A DNA stretch of 35,490 nucleotides from a virus. The DNA lies in the IMG/VR virus record IMGVR_UViG_3300021438_000046, positions 1 to 35,490 of that record; one strand, 5' to 3'. Positions within the stretch are counted from its first letter, which is position 1, and each line of letters opens with the position of its first letter. Under the pieces are notes generated by a model. The model was not told the DNA's origin. It was given only the letters and a program-made list of their open reading frames with translations, and did no database searches. Positions 1 through 8,217 of this stretch are shown in pieces. The translations under genes were made by a program, and so were the position numbers.

Positions 1-137
1 TACGTGGACAGCTGTATATACTGATATGCCCTGTCGGTTGGAAATAAAATCAAAGCCAATTATATTTACACCTGCTGGAGAACGTGTAGACCCATCATCA
101 AATATACTATATATATCAAGTGAATATTCTTTACAGG
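1..137. repeat. Terminal overlap, left copy
   Basis: These 137 bases recur at 35354-35490 with one difference: T at 127 here, G at 35480 there. The head-closure gene reads through the junction in one frame. The window is therefore a circular or terminally redundant phage genome opened inside that gene. Whether the overlap is an assembly artefact of a circular molecule or a real terminal repeat cannot be decided from sequence. Confidence 0.95.
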
Positions 138-253
138 CTGAAGATCGTATCTTTATAGGTTCAGATGTATATATAGCTCAAGGGGTACAGACGGCTTTTG
201 ATCCTATAGGGAATGTACATCATTATGAAATTCAAGTACTTATTGAGCCATAA
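1..253 (+). CDS. Head closure / head-tail adaptor protein, C-terminal part
   Basis: This open frame has no start in the window. It continues from the ATG at 35235 when the ends are joined, giving a protein of about 122 aa. The size and the position between a connector protein (34269) and a gp10-like protein (255) match the head-closure proteins of siphoviruses (SPP1 gp16 or HK97 gp7 type), which seal the portal channel and dock the tail. The sequence is rich in short beta-type stretches such as ILYISSEY and IFIGSDVYIA, as expected for the small beta-barrel of this family. The internal Met at base 26 is not a credible start because the frame is open upstream. The assignment rests on size and gene order. 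Confidence 0.7.
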   Translation, partial: TWTAVYTDMPCRLEIKSKPIIFTPAGERVDPSSNILYISSEYSLQAEDRIFIGSDVYIAQGVQTAFDPIGNVHHYEIQVLIEP

Positions 254-254
254 T

Positions 255-635
255 ATGTCAGGTATTACATTAAAAATTGAAGGCGTAGATGCGTTGGTTA
301 AAAAATTTGATGGTATGCCAGAAGCATCAATAAAGAAGCTATTTACTGCTTTCAAAGTGGCATCTTTAAAAATACAGTCTGATGCACAGGCTATTGTGCC
401 AGTAGATACTGGAAGGCTTAAGTTAAGCATACAGTCACGTGTTGAACGTAAAGGAGATGCTGTAGGTGCTGAGATATGGTCTGGTGCCGAATCAGAAGAG
501 GGTAAGCCTGTAGACTATGCTGCATTTGTGGAATTTGGTACTTCTAAAATGAAAGCGCAACCCTATATGAGACCTGCCATGGATAAGAACAAAGCGCAGT
601 TAATTAAGCAACTAGAGCAAGTATTAAAGGTATAA
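255..635 (+). CDS. HK97 gp10-like head-tail joining / tail completion protein
   Basis: A protein of 126 aa. The ATG at 255 sits in a TAATATG context just behind the previous stop; the in-frame ATG at 213 would overlap the previous gene and adds no family-like sequence. The N-terminal part (GITLKIEGVDALVKKFDG), the middle VPVDTGRLKLSI and the C-terminal YAAFVEFGTSKMKAQPYMRPA are hallmarks of the HK97 gp10 family: a VDTGxLKxSI block, then a VExGTxxxxAxPFxRPA block. Such proteins sit at the head-tail interface or help finish the tail. Gene order between the closure protein and the tail terminator agrees. Confidence 0.88.
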   Translation: MSGITLKIEGVDALVKKFDGMPEASIKKLFTAFKVASLKIQSDAQAIVPVDTGRLKLSIQSRVERKGDAVGAEIWSGAESEEGKPVDYAAFVEFGTSKMKAQPYMRPAMDKNKAQLIKQLEQVLKV

Positions 636-636
636 T

Positions 637-1065
637 ATGCTGCAAATTCTCCAATATGTTATTACAACCCTTAAAAATGATGCTACTTTGCAGACATATT
701 TAGGTACCTCTCCTACTCGTGTTTTCCCACAGGGTGTTGATATTTCTCCAGAAAATCTGCCTTGTATCACAGTATTTAATGTCTCAGAAATCACTCATAC
801 TACTGAACGCAACGAACGAGATGGGACTATTCAGATTGATATTTGGGTCAATGCTGGAACAGCAACGCTAAGTCCACAGCTTTTATCAGAGACTATAGCA
901 GAGCGCGTACTAATACTATTAAACTTTGCTCAATATCAAAGTGGCTATGGCAATAGCTTATTGCGTTGGTCACGTGAGGATATGATGGTAGATCAGTTTG
1001 AGAGTGATAGACGGATTTACCATAAAGTTATAAGATGGAAGTGGTGGGCACGGCCACAATCATAA
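637..1065 (+). CDS. Probable tail terminator protein
   Basis: A protein of 142 aa starting at TAATATG one base after the previous stop. The opening (LQYVITTLKNDATLQTYLG), a central LPCITVFNVSE strand and a C-terminal region ending in YHKVIRWKWWARPQS fit the pattern of small tail-terminator proteins (gpU, HK97 gp10+1 or SPP1 gp17 type), which cap the tail tube and bind the head. It lies directly before the tail tube gene, where the terminator is normally encoded. No catalytic motif is present. The call is by size, order and general resemblance. Confidence 0.65.
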   Translation: MLQILQYVITTLKNDATLQTYLGTSPTRVFPQGVDISPENLPCITVFNVSEITHTTERNERDGTIQIDIWVNAGTATLSPQLLSETIAERVLILLNFAQYQSGYGNSLLRWSREDMMVDQFESDRRIYHKVIRWKWWARPQS

Positions 1066-1091
1066 TAAAATCAATTTAAACTATAGATATT

Positions 1092-1577
1092 ATGCCTTTA
1101 CAATCAACAGGCACACCGTTAAGTCAAAAGGTCACTTTCAATAGTGGATACGTTACTTTTGGAACAAGTCAATTAGTAAATTTGGAAAATGTTACTATTG
1201 AAACAAATTTTACTGAAAAAGAATTGCGCGTTATCAATTCGATCAAGATGGCAACGCATAAACGTTCTACTTTTAAAACTTCTTTAAAAGGAAAAGTACG
1301 TTCTATGAATAAGGAATTACTTGCTATTATTACGGGCACATCTTCTGCTGATGGTTCTGGAACTTTGTATACTGTAAAAGATGGCCAGCAAGCAACATTG
1401 AATCCTATTTTCACAACGTATATTGATGATGACACAACAACGCCTAAAGTTATTCAATTCCAATTTTCTGATGCTATTTTAACGACTCTGCCACTTTCTC
1501 AAGCGACAGAAGATTTTGGAGCATACGATTTTGAACTATCCGCAATTGATGTAAGTGTCTATACACAAAACGCGTAA
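1092..1577 (+). CDS. Major tail tube protein
   Basis: A 161-aa protein rich in beta strand, Thr and Ser (FNSGYVTFGTSQLVNLENVTI near the start, YDFELSAIDVSVYTQNA at the end). The size, the position before a chaperone pair and the tape measure, and the strand-rich character fit the tail tube subunit, which polymerises around the tape measure. The start follows ATAGATATTATG with no Shine-Dalgarno box. Many copies would be needed per virion, so strong expression is expected, but no dedicated promoter is visible in the 26-bp gap upstream. Confidence 0.75.
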   Translation: MPLQSTGTPLSQKVTFNSGYVTFGTSQLVNLENVTIETNFTEKELRVINSIKMATHKRSTFKTSLKGKVRSMNKELLAIITGTSSADGSGTLYTVKDGQQATLNPIFTTYIDDDTTTPKVIQFQFSDAILTTLPLSQATEDFGAYDFELSAIDVSVYTQNA

Positions 1578-1599
1578 TAATAAGTAAAGCCCGCATACT

Positions 1600-1923
1600 A
1601 TGAGTCAGCTGCCGTCCATTTTAAACGAGAAAATACCTTTAACTATTAAAGGCACAGAATTCCTTTTTCATAAACCAACACTAAAAGATTTTGCTGAAAT
1701 ACAAAACTTTAGAAAACAATGGTCTGATGCAAAAGAAACAGAAGAGAGTATTGAAATGAAAACCTCTTTACTTGCTGTGATGCTTTGTTTAAAACATGAG
1801 TATCCGGAAGTGACCATGGAATATGTTGACAGCTTATTTGAAATGATGGACGCGGAAGTCGTTCTAGATGTTCTCAAAAAAGTAGGTTTTATTCCTCCCC
1901 AAGCCAATCCAGTGAGCCAGTAG
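1600..1923 (+). CDS. Tail assembly chaperone (G-like)
   Basis: A 107-aa acidic alpha-helical protein between the tail tube and tape-measure genes, the standard place for the lambda gpG type chaperone that coats the tape measure during tail assembly. The N-terminal part (KIPLTIKGTEFLFHKPTLKDFAEIQNFRKQW) resembles the fold seen in other G-like proteins: two strands, then helices. A run CAAAAAAG at 1875-1882 lies near the 3' end, and the -1 frame stays open from there into the next gene, so a minor frameshifted fusion is possible. A CDS ending normally at 1923 is certain from the reading frame. Confidence 0.72.
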   Translation: MSQLPSILNEKIPLTIKGTEFLFHKPTLKDFAEIQNFRKQWSDAKETEESIEMKTSLLAVMLCLKHEYPEVTMEYVDSLFEMMDAEVVLDVLKKVGFIPPQANPVSQ

Positions 1924-1934
1924 GTGAAGAGCCA

Positions 1935-2132
1935 ATGGACTTGGGGAGTATAGTGGCAATGATTGTAACAAAAACTGGCTGGACTATAGAATATACTTTG
2001 AGCGTCACATTTGAGCAGGCACTTGTATTGATAAACTTTTGGGGCGGTAAAAAACCAGAAAAGGTAGCAAAGAAAATGAGTGACGTTGAAATGTTTATGA
2101 TGGGTATAGGGAAAGAGATTATAAAGAAATAA
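1935..2132 (+). CDS. Tail assembly chaperone, second part (T-like)
   Basis: A 65-aa frame, 11 bases after the G-like gene. Residues near the start (IVAMIVTKTGWTIEYTLSVTF) match the usual T-domain pattern in which a short helix is followed by GWTxxYxL. In many siphoviruses this domain is made only as a -1 frameshift extension of the G protein. Here the T frame is open upstream through the whole overlap back beyond the A-rich run at 1875-1882, in the correct -1 register. An independent start at ATG 1935 is also possible, so both modes remain open. Separate translation would give a product with an N-terminal MDLGS. Confidence 0.6.
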   Translation: MDLGSIVAMIVTKTGWTIEYTLSVTFEQALVLINFWGGKKPEKVAKKMSDVEMFMMGIGKEIIKK

Positions 2133-2134
2133 AT

Positions 2135-3526
2135 ATGGCAACACCAATAGGTGAGCTGGTAGTAAAAATAGGAGCCGATATTTCCGGTTTAAAGAACGGA
2201 ATGAAATCAGCCGAAGAGGCTACGTCTTCTTTGAAAACTTCTATACTAGGAACAGCCGCTGGTGTTTTTACAGGTGAGGCCGCATTCCAGGCGGTATCTA
2301 CTGCTGTTCATTTTGCAGCAGATCAAATGGGGGACTTTATTGATGAAGCACAAGGTGGAGAAGTAGCAACTACTCAAATCAATACAATTTTGGGCACAAT
2401 GAATCAGACGCTTGATGATAACGCGTCTTTCTTTGATGCAGCTGGTAAGGCAGCGGTTCAAAAAGGTTTTGATGATGAACAAGCAACGGTTTCTCTGGCA
2501 AAATTATATCAACAGACAAAAGACCAAGACAAGGCACAAGTTGCATTAACTACGGCAATGGATTTAGCCCGCTTTGCAAATATTGGTCTTGAGGATGCAC
2601 AGAAGTTAGTGCAAAAAGCGTATGAAGGAAATACAGGAGCTTTAACTAGATATGGAATTCAAATAGAAAATGGAACGCAAGATATGGACGCTCTTGCGGC
2701 TATTCATAAAGTAACTGGCGACCAAGCTGATGCCTTCTCACATACCGCTAAAGGGGCTATGGAAAGATGGGAACAATCTATCGCAAATGTTAAACAGACA
2801 ATAGGAACGGCATTTTTGCCTATGTTTACTAAAATGGTGGATACTGTAACTAATTTTGTCAGCTCTGAAGCATTAACGCATTTTTGGGAAGAGACAGTAA
2901 AGAAAGTGAAAGAAGTAATCCAAACGCTTAAAGATTTAGGTATTTTAGATTTAGTGAAACAGATGTTTGATAAGTTATGGGTAACTATATCAACAAAACT
3001 TTGGCCGTCCATTGAAAAGTTGTGGAACAGCTTACAACCATTGATGCCTACGTTTAAATTTATTGCTGAGGTTGTAGGTGGTGCATTGCTCGGTGCTTTT
3101 ATAGTAGTGGTAGATATTATCAATACTGCTATAGAGGCTATTAGCCGACTCATGGATATTATGTCAAATGCTTTAAGTGGGATAACTGGATTTGTGAATG
3201 AAGTTAAAGGAGCTGTTGGCACAGTAGGAAATTTTGTTTCCTCTGTTGGTGGTGGGGTGGCAGGGGCGTTAGGTCTTTCGGGTAGTAGACAAGTTGGAGG
3301 ACGTATTTATGAAACAGGGGTTTACATGTTACATCAGGGTGAAGAAGTAGTCAGTGCTCAAAATGTTGCTAGAGCACAAACAGGGTCTGGTGGAGGAAGC
3401 CAGAGTGTGGAAGTGAATTTTAATAATCCCACAGTCCGATCAGATCAAGATTTAAATGCTTTAAAAGATACAATCCGGCAAGTATTAAGTCGTGATATTG
3501 AATTGAATCGTTATGGAGTATACTAA
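2135..3526 (+). CDS. Tail tape measure protein
   Basis: A 463-aa protein, the longest in the tail module. The N-terminus (VVKIGADISGLKNGMKSAEEATSSL) is the typical start of tape-measure proteins. Long helical and Ala-rich segments follow, then a hydrophobic stretch near residues 312-335 (VVGGALLGAFIVVVDIIN), then a Gly-rich region and a C-terminus with GEEVVSAQNVARAQTGSGGGS. Tape-measure length sets tail length, and 463 residues at about 1.5 A each implies roughly 70 nm. The start is in an AAATATG context two bases after the chaperone stop. The last 14 bases overlap the next gene. Confidence 0.92.
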   Translation: MATPIGELVVKIGADISGLKNGMKSAEEATSSLKTSILGTAAGVFTGEAAFQAVSTAVHFAADQMGDFIDEAQGGEVATTQINTILGTMNQTLDDNASFFDAAGKAAVQKGFDDEQATVSLAKLYQQTKDQDKAQVALTTAMDLARFANIGLEDAQKLVQKAYEGNTGALTRYGIQIENGTQDMDALAAIHKVTGDQADAFSHTAKGAMERWEQSIANVKQTIGTAFLPMFTKMVDTVTNFVSSEALTHFWEETVKKVKEVIQTLKDLGILDLVKQMFDKLWVTISTKLWPSIEKLWNSLQPLMPTFKFIAEVVGGALLGAFIVVVDIINTAIEAISRLMDIMSNALSGITGFVNEVKGAVGTVGNFVSSVGGGVAGALGLSGSRQVGGRIYETGVYMLHQGEEVVSAQNVARAQTGSGGGSQSVEVNFNNPTVRSDQDLNALKDTIRQVLSRDIELNRYGVY

Positions 3527-3797
3527 TATCACATCTTTAAAGCCGTTGTCCTGTTGTGTTTGTGACACTTCTATTGTTGAATTTGATAAAATATACCATC
3601 AAGCAAAGAAGACGCCACTGTATAAGGATGTGTATATAACCTTCACTAATAGCCAAAAAATGCGCGTACAGATGTGCAAGGACTGTTTTGGCTCTATAGA
3701 CCAGGCTATGATTGATTTTGTGATGCTAAGGCATTTTAAGACGTGGGAAGAAACAGGAGAGAAATATGACCTAACTGTTGAATCATTCACTCAATAA
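3513..3797 (+). CDS. Small zinc-binding protein within the tail module
   Basis: A 94-aa protein overlapping the tape-measure stop by 14 bases. It carries two Cys pairs, CCVC near residue 15 and CKDC near residue 55, spaced for one zinc ribbon. The C-terminal third is helical and acidic. A protein of this type is not a standard part of the order tape measure, Dit, hub. It may be a minor tail component or an expression factor translated with the tail genes. No family is recognised. Coding is well supported by the tight overlap upstream and the immediate TAATATG junction downstream. Confidence 0.7.
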   Translation: MEYTNITSLKPLSCCVCDTSIVEFDKIYHQAKKTPLYKDVYITFTNSQKMRVQMCKDCFGSIDQAMIDFVMLRHFKTWEETGEKYDLTVESFTQ

Positions 3798-3798
3798 T

Positions 3799-4593
3799 AT
3801 GGTAACAGCAAATACACAAGTCATGTTCAACGGTACAGATTTATCTGATATTGCTACTTTTATTCCACGAGATACTGACCACCAGATGGCCCCTGGACGT
3901 GATATGAATATGCTTAAAACTGCCAGGAGTGATGGTTCCAAATTGATATCTTCTTGGTGGAAAGAAAAATACATTGTATTAAATGGCTATATTCAACAAG
4001 ATACACAGGCAACACTTGAAAATAAAATCGATGCTTTCAAGGCTACACTTAGCTACCCAGCCGGAACACTTTCTTATTCTTGGGATGCAAGTGGAACGCG
4101 CGAATATCAAAATGCCACTGTATCGGATTTAAAAATCATTCGAGACTCTGACCATAGAGATTGGTGCGAATTTTCTGTAACATTTTTAGTACCAAGCGGT
4201 AAAGGATTTAGCACTGTTGCAGAAAATATTTCATATCCAGGATATACCGCAGCTACAAAATCTTTCACTTGGACTATAGAGGGTAGTGCAACCGCTCATC
4301 CTATTTTTACGATACAACTTTTTACTGTTGCTAGTTTTACTAATATTGCTTTGGAGTCCACAAGTGATTTTTTCGGTGAAACTCATACCTTGAACTTCCC
4401 GGCTGCTTATAATTCAGGAGATGTACTAGTTGTTGATTTTGGAACATTTGAAGTAACGCTTAATGGAAGCCCACTTGATTACACTGGAGCGTGGCCAACA
4501 TTTGGAATTGGAGACAATGATGTTGTAATAACATTTACATCTGCATCACATACAGTAAACATTGATGCAACATACTTCCCAGAATATATATAG
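3799..4593 (+). CDS. Distal tail protein (Dit-like)
   Basis: A 264-aa protein. ATG 3799 lies in a TAATATG context after the previous stop; an in-frame ATG at 3778 would overlap the zinc protein and is less likely. The N-terminal half (VMFNGTDLSDIATFIPRD, then a segment with KTARSDGSKLISSWWKEKYIVLNGYI) looks like the ring-forming domain of Dit/phage_tail family proteins. The C-terminal half is a beta-sandwich like stretch with VTLNGSPLDYTG, recalling the galectin-like domain. Dit forms the hub ring at the tail tip and anchors receptor-binding parts. The position after the tape measure and before a hub protein agrees. Confidence 0.75.
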   Translation: MVTANTQVMFNGTDLSDIATFIPRDTDHQMAPGRDMNMLKTARSDGSKLISSWWKEKYIVLNGYIQQDTQATLENKIDAFKATLSYPAGTLSYSWDASGTREYQNATVSDLKIIRDSDHRDWCEFSVTFLVPSGKGFSTVAENISYPGYTAATKSFTWTIEGSATAHPIFTIQLFTVASFTNIALESTSDFFGETHTLNFPAAYNSGDVLVVDFGTFEVTLNGSPLDYTGAWPTFGIGDNDVVITFTSASHTVNIDATYFPEYI

Positions 4594-4595
4594 CT

Positions 4596-5831
4596 ATGTA
4601 TCTCAAGACTTTTTATTTCAAAGTATACAATGGGCCGGATGATAGTGCGGCAAATTTTCTAACTACTTGGAAAGAAGATGTCTGTACCACTCCATCGTTT
4701 AAAACCATTATCAATGGTGGAGCCGGTGAATTAAAGTTCACACTTGCTCGTAAGATTACTAACTTTGGTGAGGGTGCTGATGTGGCTTTTAACAACCGCA
4801 TAAAGCTATATATTCAAGATGTTGATGCACCAAATGGTACGCAAATATTTGATGGTTTTATCTCTTCCTATGTTTCACATTTTGATGGAGCACAGGAATA
4901 TATTGAAATAATTTGTCTTTCTTATACAGCAACGCTACCGGAAATTATTATCCGGAATGGGACAGCTTCGACTTCAGATACGTCCATTACATATTCTAGT
5001 TCTGACCCATCGACTATTTTCTCTGATTTGATTACAAAATATCAAGCACAAGGTGGCGTATTAACAGCAGGGACAATTGAAACTACAGGTCAGGTTATTA
5101 CGTATACTTTCCAAATAAATAATACACAAGAAGGCTTTGAACGATGCAGAAACTCCGCACCTGCCGGTTGGTATTGGAGAGTGAACCCTGATTCAACAAT
5201 AGATTTTAAAGCAGAAAGTGCGGATACATCGCCAGACCATACATTGTTAATTGGACAGCAAATACAATCCATGGACGCTACAAAGCGTATGGAAGATGTG
5301 AAAAATGTGATTTATTTTGTTGGTGGGGATACTGGCGGTGGTGTTTATCTCTATAAATACTATGAGAATACATCCTCTTTAGCTGTGTATGGACGTAGGG
5401 AATATCTTATGCAAGATGGACGCGTAACTGATGCACCCACAGCAGATATATTTGCAAATAGCTATCTTGATAGGTATGACAATTTTGAAGTGCGTACAAC
5501 AATTAAGGTCATGGATAATAATGGTACTGACCAAAATTTGGGGTACGACATTGAAAGTTTAAAGGTAGGGCAGACTATTCTTATCAAAAACGCAGCAGAA
5601 TACGGGTTTACTCTATGGGATTCAGCAGTGTTTGATACAGATTCATGGGATTACAACCCAGAGTATGCCTTAGCTATACCTATGCAAATTCAGACTATAC
5701 AGTATGATTATGATAGTGTGACACTAGAATTAAGTAATCGCATTCCTCAAGTATCAAGACGAATTGAGGACGTAAATAGAAACTTAATGCAAACCGTCAG
5801 CACTAACGCACCGACAAACCCAACTCCTTAA
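4596..5831 (+). CDS. Tail hub / tail-associated protein (Tal-like)
   Basis: A 411-aa protein starting two bases after the Dit stop. It opens with a strand-rich segment (YFKVYNGPDD), then contains ARKITNFGEGADVAFNNRIKLYI and IFDGFISSYVSHFDG. Such FNNRIKLYIxD and IFDGFIS elements are frequent in gp27/Tal-type baseplate hub proteins of siphoviruses. The C-terminal part has EDVNRNLMQTVSTN, likely a short helix leading to the tip. No peptidase or lysozyme motif is seen, so it seems to be the structural hub only. The gene order Dit, hub, fibre supports the call. Confidence 0.72.
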   Translation: MYLKTFYFKVYNGPDDSAANFLTTWKEDVCTTPSFKTIINGGAGELKFTLARKITNFGEGADVAFNNRIKLYIQDVDAPNGTQIFDGFISSYVSHFDGAQEYIEIICLSYTATLPEIIIRNGTASTSDTSITYSSSDPSTIFSDLITKYQAQGGVLTAGTIETTGQVITYTFQINNTQEGFERCRNSAPAGWYWRVNPDSTIDFKAESADTSPDHTLLIGQQIQSMDATKRMEDVKNVIYFVGGDTGGGVYLYKYYENTSSLAVYGRREYLMQDGRVTDAPTADIFANSYLDRYDNFEVRTTIKVMDNNGTDQNLGYDIESLKVGQTILIKNAAEYGFTLWDSAVFDTDSWDYNPEYALAIPMQIQTIQYDYDSVTLELSNRIPQVSRRIEDVNRNLMQTVSTNAPTNPTP

Positions 5832-5841
5832 TTTTACACAT

Positions 5842-7020
5842 ATGTCAGTAGTACCCTATATATATTCTCCAGGCACTATCATCTACTCAGCAGAGATGAA
5901 TACAAATCTTGTATTTTTGAATTACACGCTGATAGACAATAATAAAAAAATACAGTGGTACAACAGTAGTGCTGCGCTCTCTGCTTATATTGTCCAAGAT
6001 TCGTCGAATAATCTTACTGTTGCAAACCCGTCTGGTAATTTTGTTTTGCGATCATCTCTTCCTTTTGTATTAAACAATTCTACAAATACAGTAAGCAGTA
6101 CCCTGACAATGGGTTCAAATCTTAATTTAACTGGAGGAGCAGGCATTGGAACTTTTGATATTGATTTTTCTGCTGGTGGGAATGCAGTAAGATTTAGAAA
6201 TTCTACCGCTATATTGTTATACAACTCTGGGAACGTATCACGTACTAACATAACAATGGGTACAGATTTTGATATCACAACTCTTTCTGGTGGGATATCA
6301 CTAAACGCTAATACACACGTATACACTCTTTCTGGTAGTACAAATCCTTTTGTAATAACTGCAACAGGTAATACAGAATTGAATGTTGGAACAGGAAATT
6401 TGCATGTATATAATTCCGGTCATACAGTACATGTTCGAATTTATGCCACAACAGGTGGCGCTAACTATCACGATATTTACCACGACGGGACGAATGCACA
6501 ATGGAGCACGGGTTCCGGAGATATTTATATCACTCCAGCTGGTGGTGATGTAGTATTTCGTTCTGGCACTAATGTTAGAATTTATGATAATGCAAATACG
6601 ACATATGGCATTCTATCAATGGGTGCAAACTTTGATATTGTCTCTTCGGCTGGAAATATCACGCTATCACCATTTACTAGTGCATTGACTATCAATGCAG
6701 TCACAACGAATAATGGCTATATTTTTTCTCAGGATTTGAGACCTTTAGCAACAAATACATGGCAATTGGGTGATGTGTCAGCTTATTGGGCCGGAGCATA
6801 TGTGAATAGTATTATTTCTTCAAACGTAATGTCATTTACATCAGCTACAGCAGGTGGGGGATTTGATTTCGATGCAAATGCAAATAATTCATATATAAAA
6901 ATACCCACTATATCAGGCTCGCCTTCTTCGCCAGCAAATGGAATGATATGGTATGATACTGCTACAGGGGACTTTAAAGGGTACAAAGGTGGAGCAGTTA
7001 AGACATTTACATTAACATAA
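5842..7020 (+). CDS. Tail fibre / receptor-binding protein candidate
   Basis: A 392-aa protein, very rich in Asn, Thr, Ser and Gly, with repeated strand-type units such as LTMGSNLNLTGGAG, ITMGTDFDITTLSG and LSMGANFDIVSSAG about every 55-135 residues, as in beta-helical or triple-stranded fibres. The C-terminus (SPSSPANGMIWYDTATGDFKGY) is a common ending of phage fibres. It is the only clear fibre candidate in the tail module, downstream of the hub, and so is the likely host-recognition protein. There is no enzymatic motif and no intramolecular chaperone domain of known type. Confidence 0.75.
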   Translation: MSVVPYIYSPGTIIYSAEMNTNLVFLNYTLIDNNKKIQWYNSSAALSAYIVQDSSNNLTVANPSGNFVLRSSLPFVLNNSTNTVSSTLTMGSNLNLTGGAGIGTFDIDFSAGGNAVRFRNSTAILLYNSGNVSRTNITMGTDFDITTLSGGISLNANTHVYTLSGSTNPFVITATGNTELNVGTGNLHVYNSGHTVHVRIYATTGGANYHDIYHDGTNAQWSTGSGDIYITPAGGDVVFRSGTNVRIYDNANTTYGILSMGANFDIVSSAGNITLSPFTSALTINAVTTNNGYIFSQDLRPLATNTWQLGDVSAYWAGAYVNSIISSNVMSFTSATAGGGFDFDANANNSYIKIPTISGSPSSPANGMIWYDTATGDFKGYKGGAVKTFTLT

Positions 7021-7037
7021 TCAATAAAAATACAGCC

Positions 7038-7334
7038 ATGAAAACAGTTTCTAACCTTAACAAACAATTCATCACCATTGATGGTGCGCTAATTGATTTA
7101 ACGCCTGACCTTCCTGCAACAGTTAAAAATCTTGCTGTTAATATGTTGGCAACAGCAACAAGATTGCAAGCTATGGAAATTCCACGCGCTTGGGATTTAG
7201 CAAAAAAGTTCAAAGATGCAACTGGTGAGTCTATTGAAATTGAAGACCAGGATGCAGAGATTTTAAACAAAGCAAAGGATGAAAAGTTTTATCCCGTACA
7301 AGTTCTCATCCAATTTAACGAATCAATAAAATAA
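7038..7334 (+). CDS. Hypothetical protein after the fibre gene
   Basis: A 98-aa protein with no recognised family. The middle is helical (NLAVNMLATATRLQAMEIPRAWDLAKKF) and the remainder acidic. It lies between the fibre and two membrane proteins and is read in the same direction with gaps under 20 bases, so it belongs to the late operon. Proteins in this position are often fibre-assembly helpers or minor tail proteins, but nothing in the sequence shows this. The ATG at 7038 follows AATACAGCC and has no Shine-Dalgarno box. Confidence 0.65.
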   Translation: MKTVSNLNKQFITIDGALIDLTPDLPATVKNLAVNMLATATRLQAMEIPRAWDLAKKFKDATGESIEIEDQDAEILNKAKDEKFYPVQVLIQFNESIK

Positions 7335-7335
7335 T

Positions 7336-7515
7336 ATGGACAAACAATCACTACAAAATGGTGGATTAAACGCAGCATCAGGTATGGCATTCGCAACTGG
7401 TACTACGCTCGTATCAACACAAAAAACAGTACCTATGGTTATTGGTACAATACTTATTGTATCAGGATTTGGTTTTCAAGCATGGCGTGAATACTTAAAA
7501 TCAAAAGCAGAATAG
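7336..7515 (+). CDS. Small membrane protein, holin candidate
   Basis: A 59-aa protein with TAATATG at its start, one base after the previous stop. It has a weakly hydrophobic segment (AASGMAFATGTTLV) and a strong one (PMVIGTILIVSGFGFQAW), then a charged tail (REYLKSKAE). This is the size and layout of a class II holin with two membrane passes, or of a one-pass protein. Its place between fibre and a second membrane protein, at the end of the late module, suits lysis. The endolysin is elsewhere (19160), so the lysis genes would be split. Confidence 0.6.
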   Translation: MDKQSLQNGGLNAASGMAFATGTTLVSTQKTVPMVIGTILIVSGFGFQAWREYLKSKAE

Positions 7516-7519
7516 TTTT

Positions 7520-7876
7520 ATGTCGGAAAATCAGCCAGTACCAGTATATACAGAGGCACAAGTCAATAAAATAGAGGCTGATTCCTTTTTTAAAGGGAAA
7601 GTATTATCTAATCTTGATGATATTAAAGGCGGACAAGCAGAGTTAAAAGAAGAGTTCGCAAAACTTGCTTTAGACGTGAAAAAGTTAAACGAAAATAAAG
7701 CAGATAAGGGTGAGATTACCTCTTGGAATATTGCATTATCAGCAATTGAAAAACGTACTGATGCTTTAGAAAAGGCAAAGGCAAAACTTATAGGCGCCAT
7801 GTTTATACTTGGAATGATTTGGCCTATACTTTCCGGACTTTTACTTGACTGGGTAAAAGCTAGATTTAGTAGTTAG
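7520..7876 (+). CDS. Coiled-coil protein with C-terminal membrane anchor (XhlA-like, holin-associated)
   Basis: A 118-aa protein. Residues about 20-90 are charged and helical with heptad-like spacing (LDDIKGGQAELKEEFAKLALDVKKL, then AIEKRTDALEKAKAK, shown in part). Residues about 91-112 form one membrane span (LIGAMFILGMIWPILSGLLLDW), followed by a short basic end. A soluble coil plus C-terminal anchor is the layout of XhlA-type proteins that work with holins. With the 59-aa membrane protein just upstream it could form a lysis pair. The stop overlaps by four bases with the stop of the convergent leftward gene. Confidence 0.62.
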   Translation: MSENQPVPVYTEAQVNKIEADSFFKGKVLSNLDDIKGGQAELKEEFAKLALDVKKLNENKADKGEITSWNIALSAIEKRTDALEKAKAKLIGAMFILGMIWPILSGLLLDWVKARFSS

Positions 7877-8217
7877 TAAAACTTAGTCACAATCACACAT
7901 GCAGATGATCTATCCAGAGGGGTATGATGGTCTGTATTTTGTTTTAGGTATTGCTCTACCTTAGTATCAGTCTCATTAAATAGGAATGTATCAATCACAT
8001 CTATGGTCACTGTAGGCGCATCAAATTCATTTGAGAGCGTACTTTCTGTAATAGCTGCATAATCCCATACTCCATTGAACAAATCAGCCTCTATGATCCT
8101 AGCTTGCACCCACTGATTGATTGCATCTCGTGTGTTGTAGATAAACACGATGTCTCCAATAATTAACTTGGGTGCTAAAAACTCTGGGGTTTCGTTGTAT
8201 GTAATGTCAGATCGCAT
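7873..8217 (-). CDS. Hypothetical protein, last gene of leftward operon
   Basis: A 114-aa protein of unknown family. It is acidic and strand-rich (LIIGDIVFIYNTRDAINQWVQARIIE), with WVQARI reminiscent of small SH3-like or PAS-like barrels, but this is not a firm match. It overlaps the rusA-like gene stop by 11 bases, so translation is likely coupled. Its own stop overlaps the stop of the rightward gene at 7876, and no terminator hairpin lies between them. Confidence 0.7.
   Translation of the reverse strand: MRSDITYNETPEFLAPKLIIGDIVFIYNTRDAINQWVQARIIEADLFNGVWDYAAITESTLSNEFDAPTVTIDVIDTFLFNETDTKVEQYLKQNTDHHTPLDRSSACVIVTKFY

Noticed and set aside
1668-2147. Leftward 159-aa frame across the tail chaperones and the start of the tape measure.
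   Set aside because: It opposes three well-supported rightward genes and has an aromatic-rich shadow composition.
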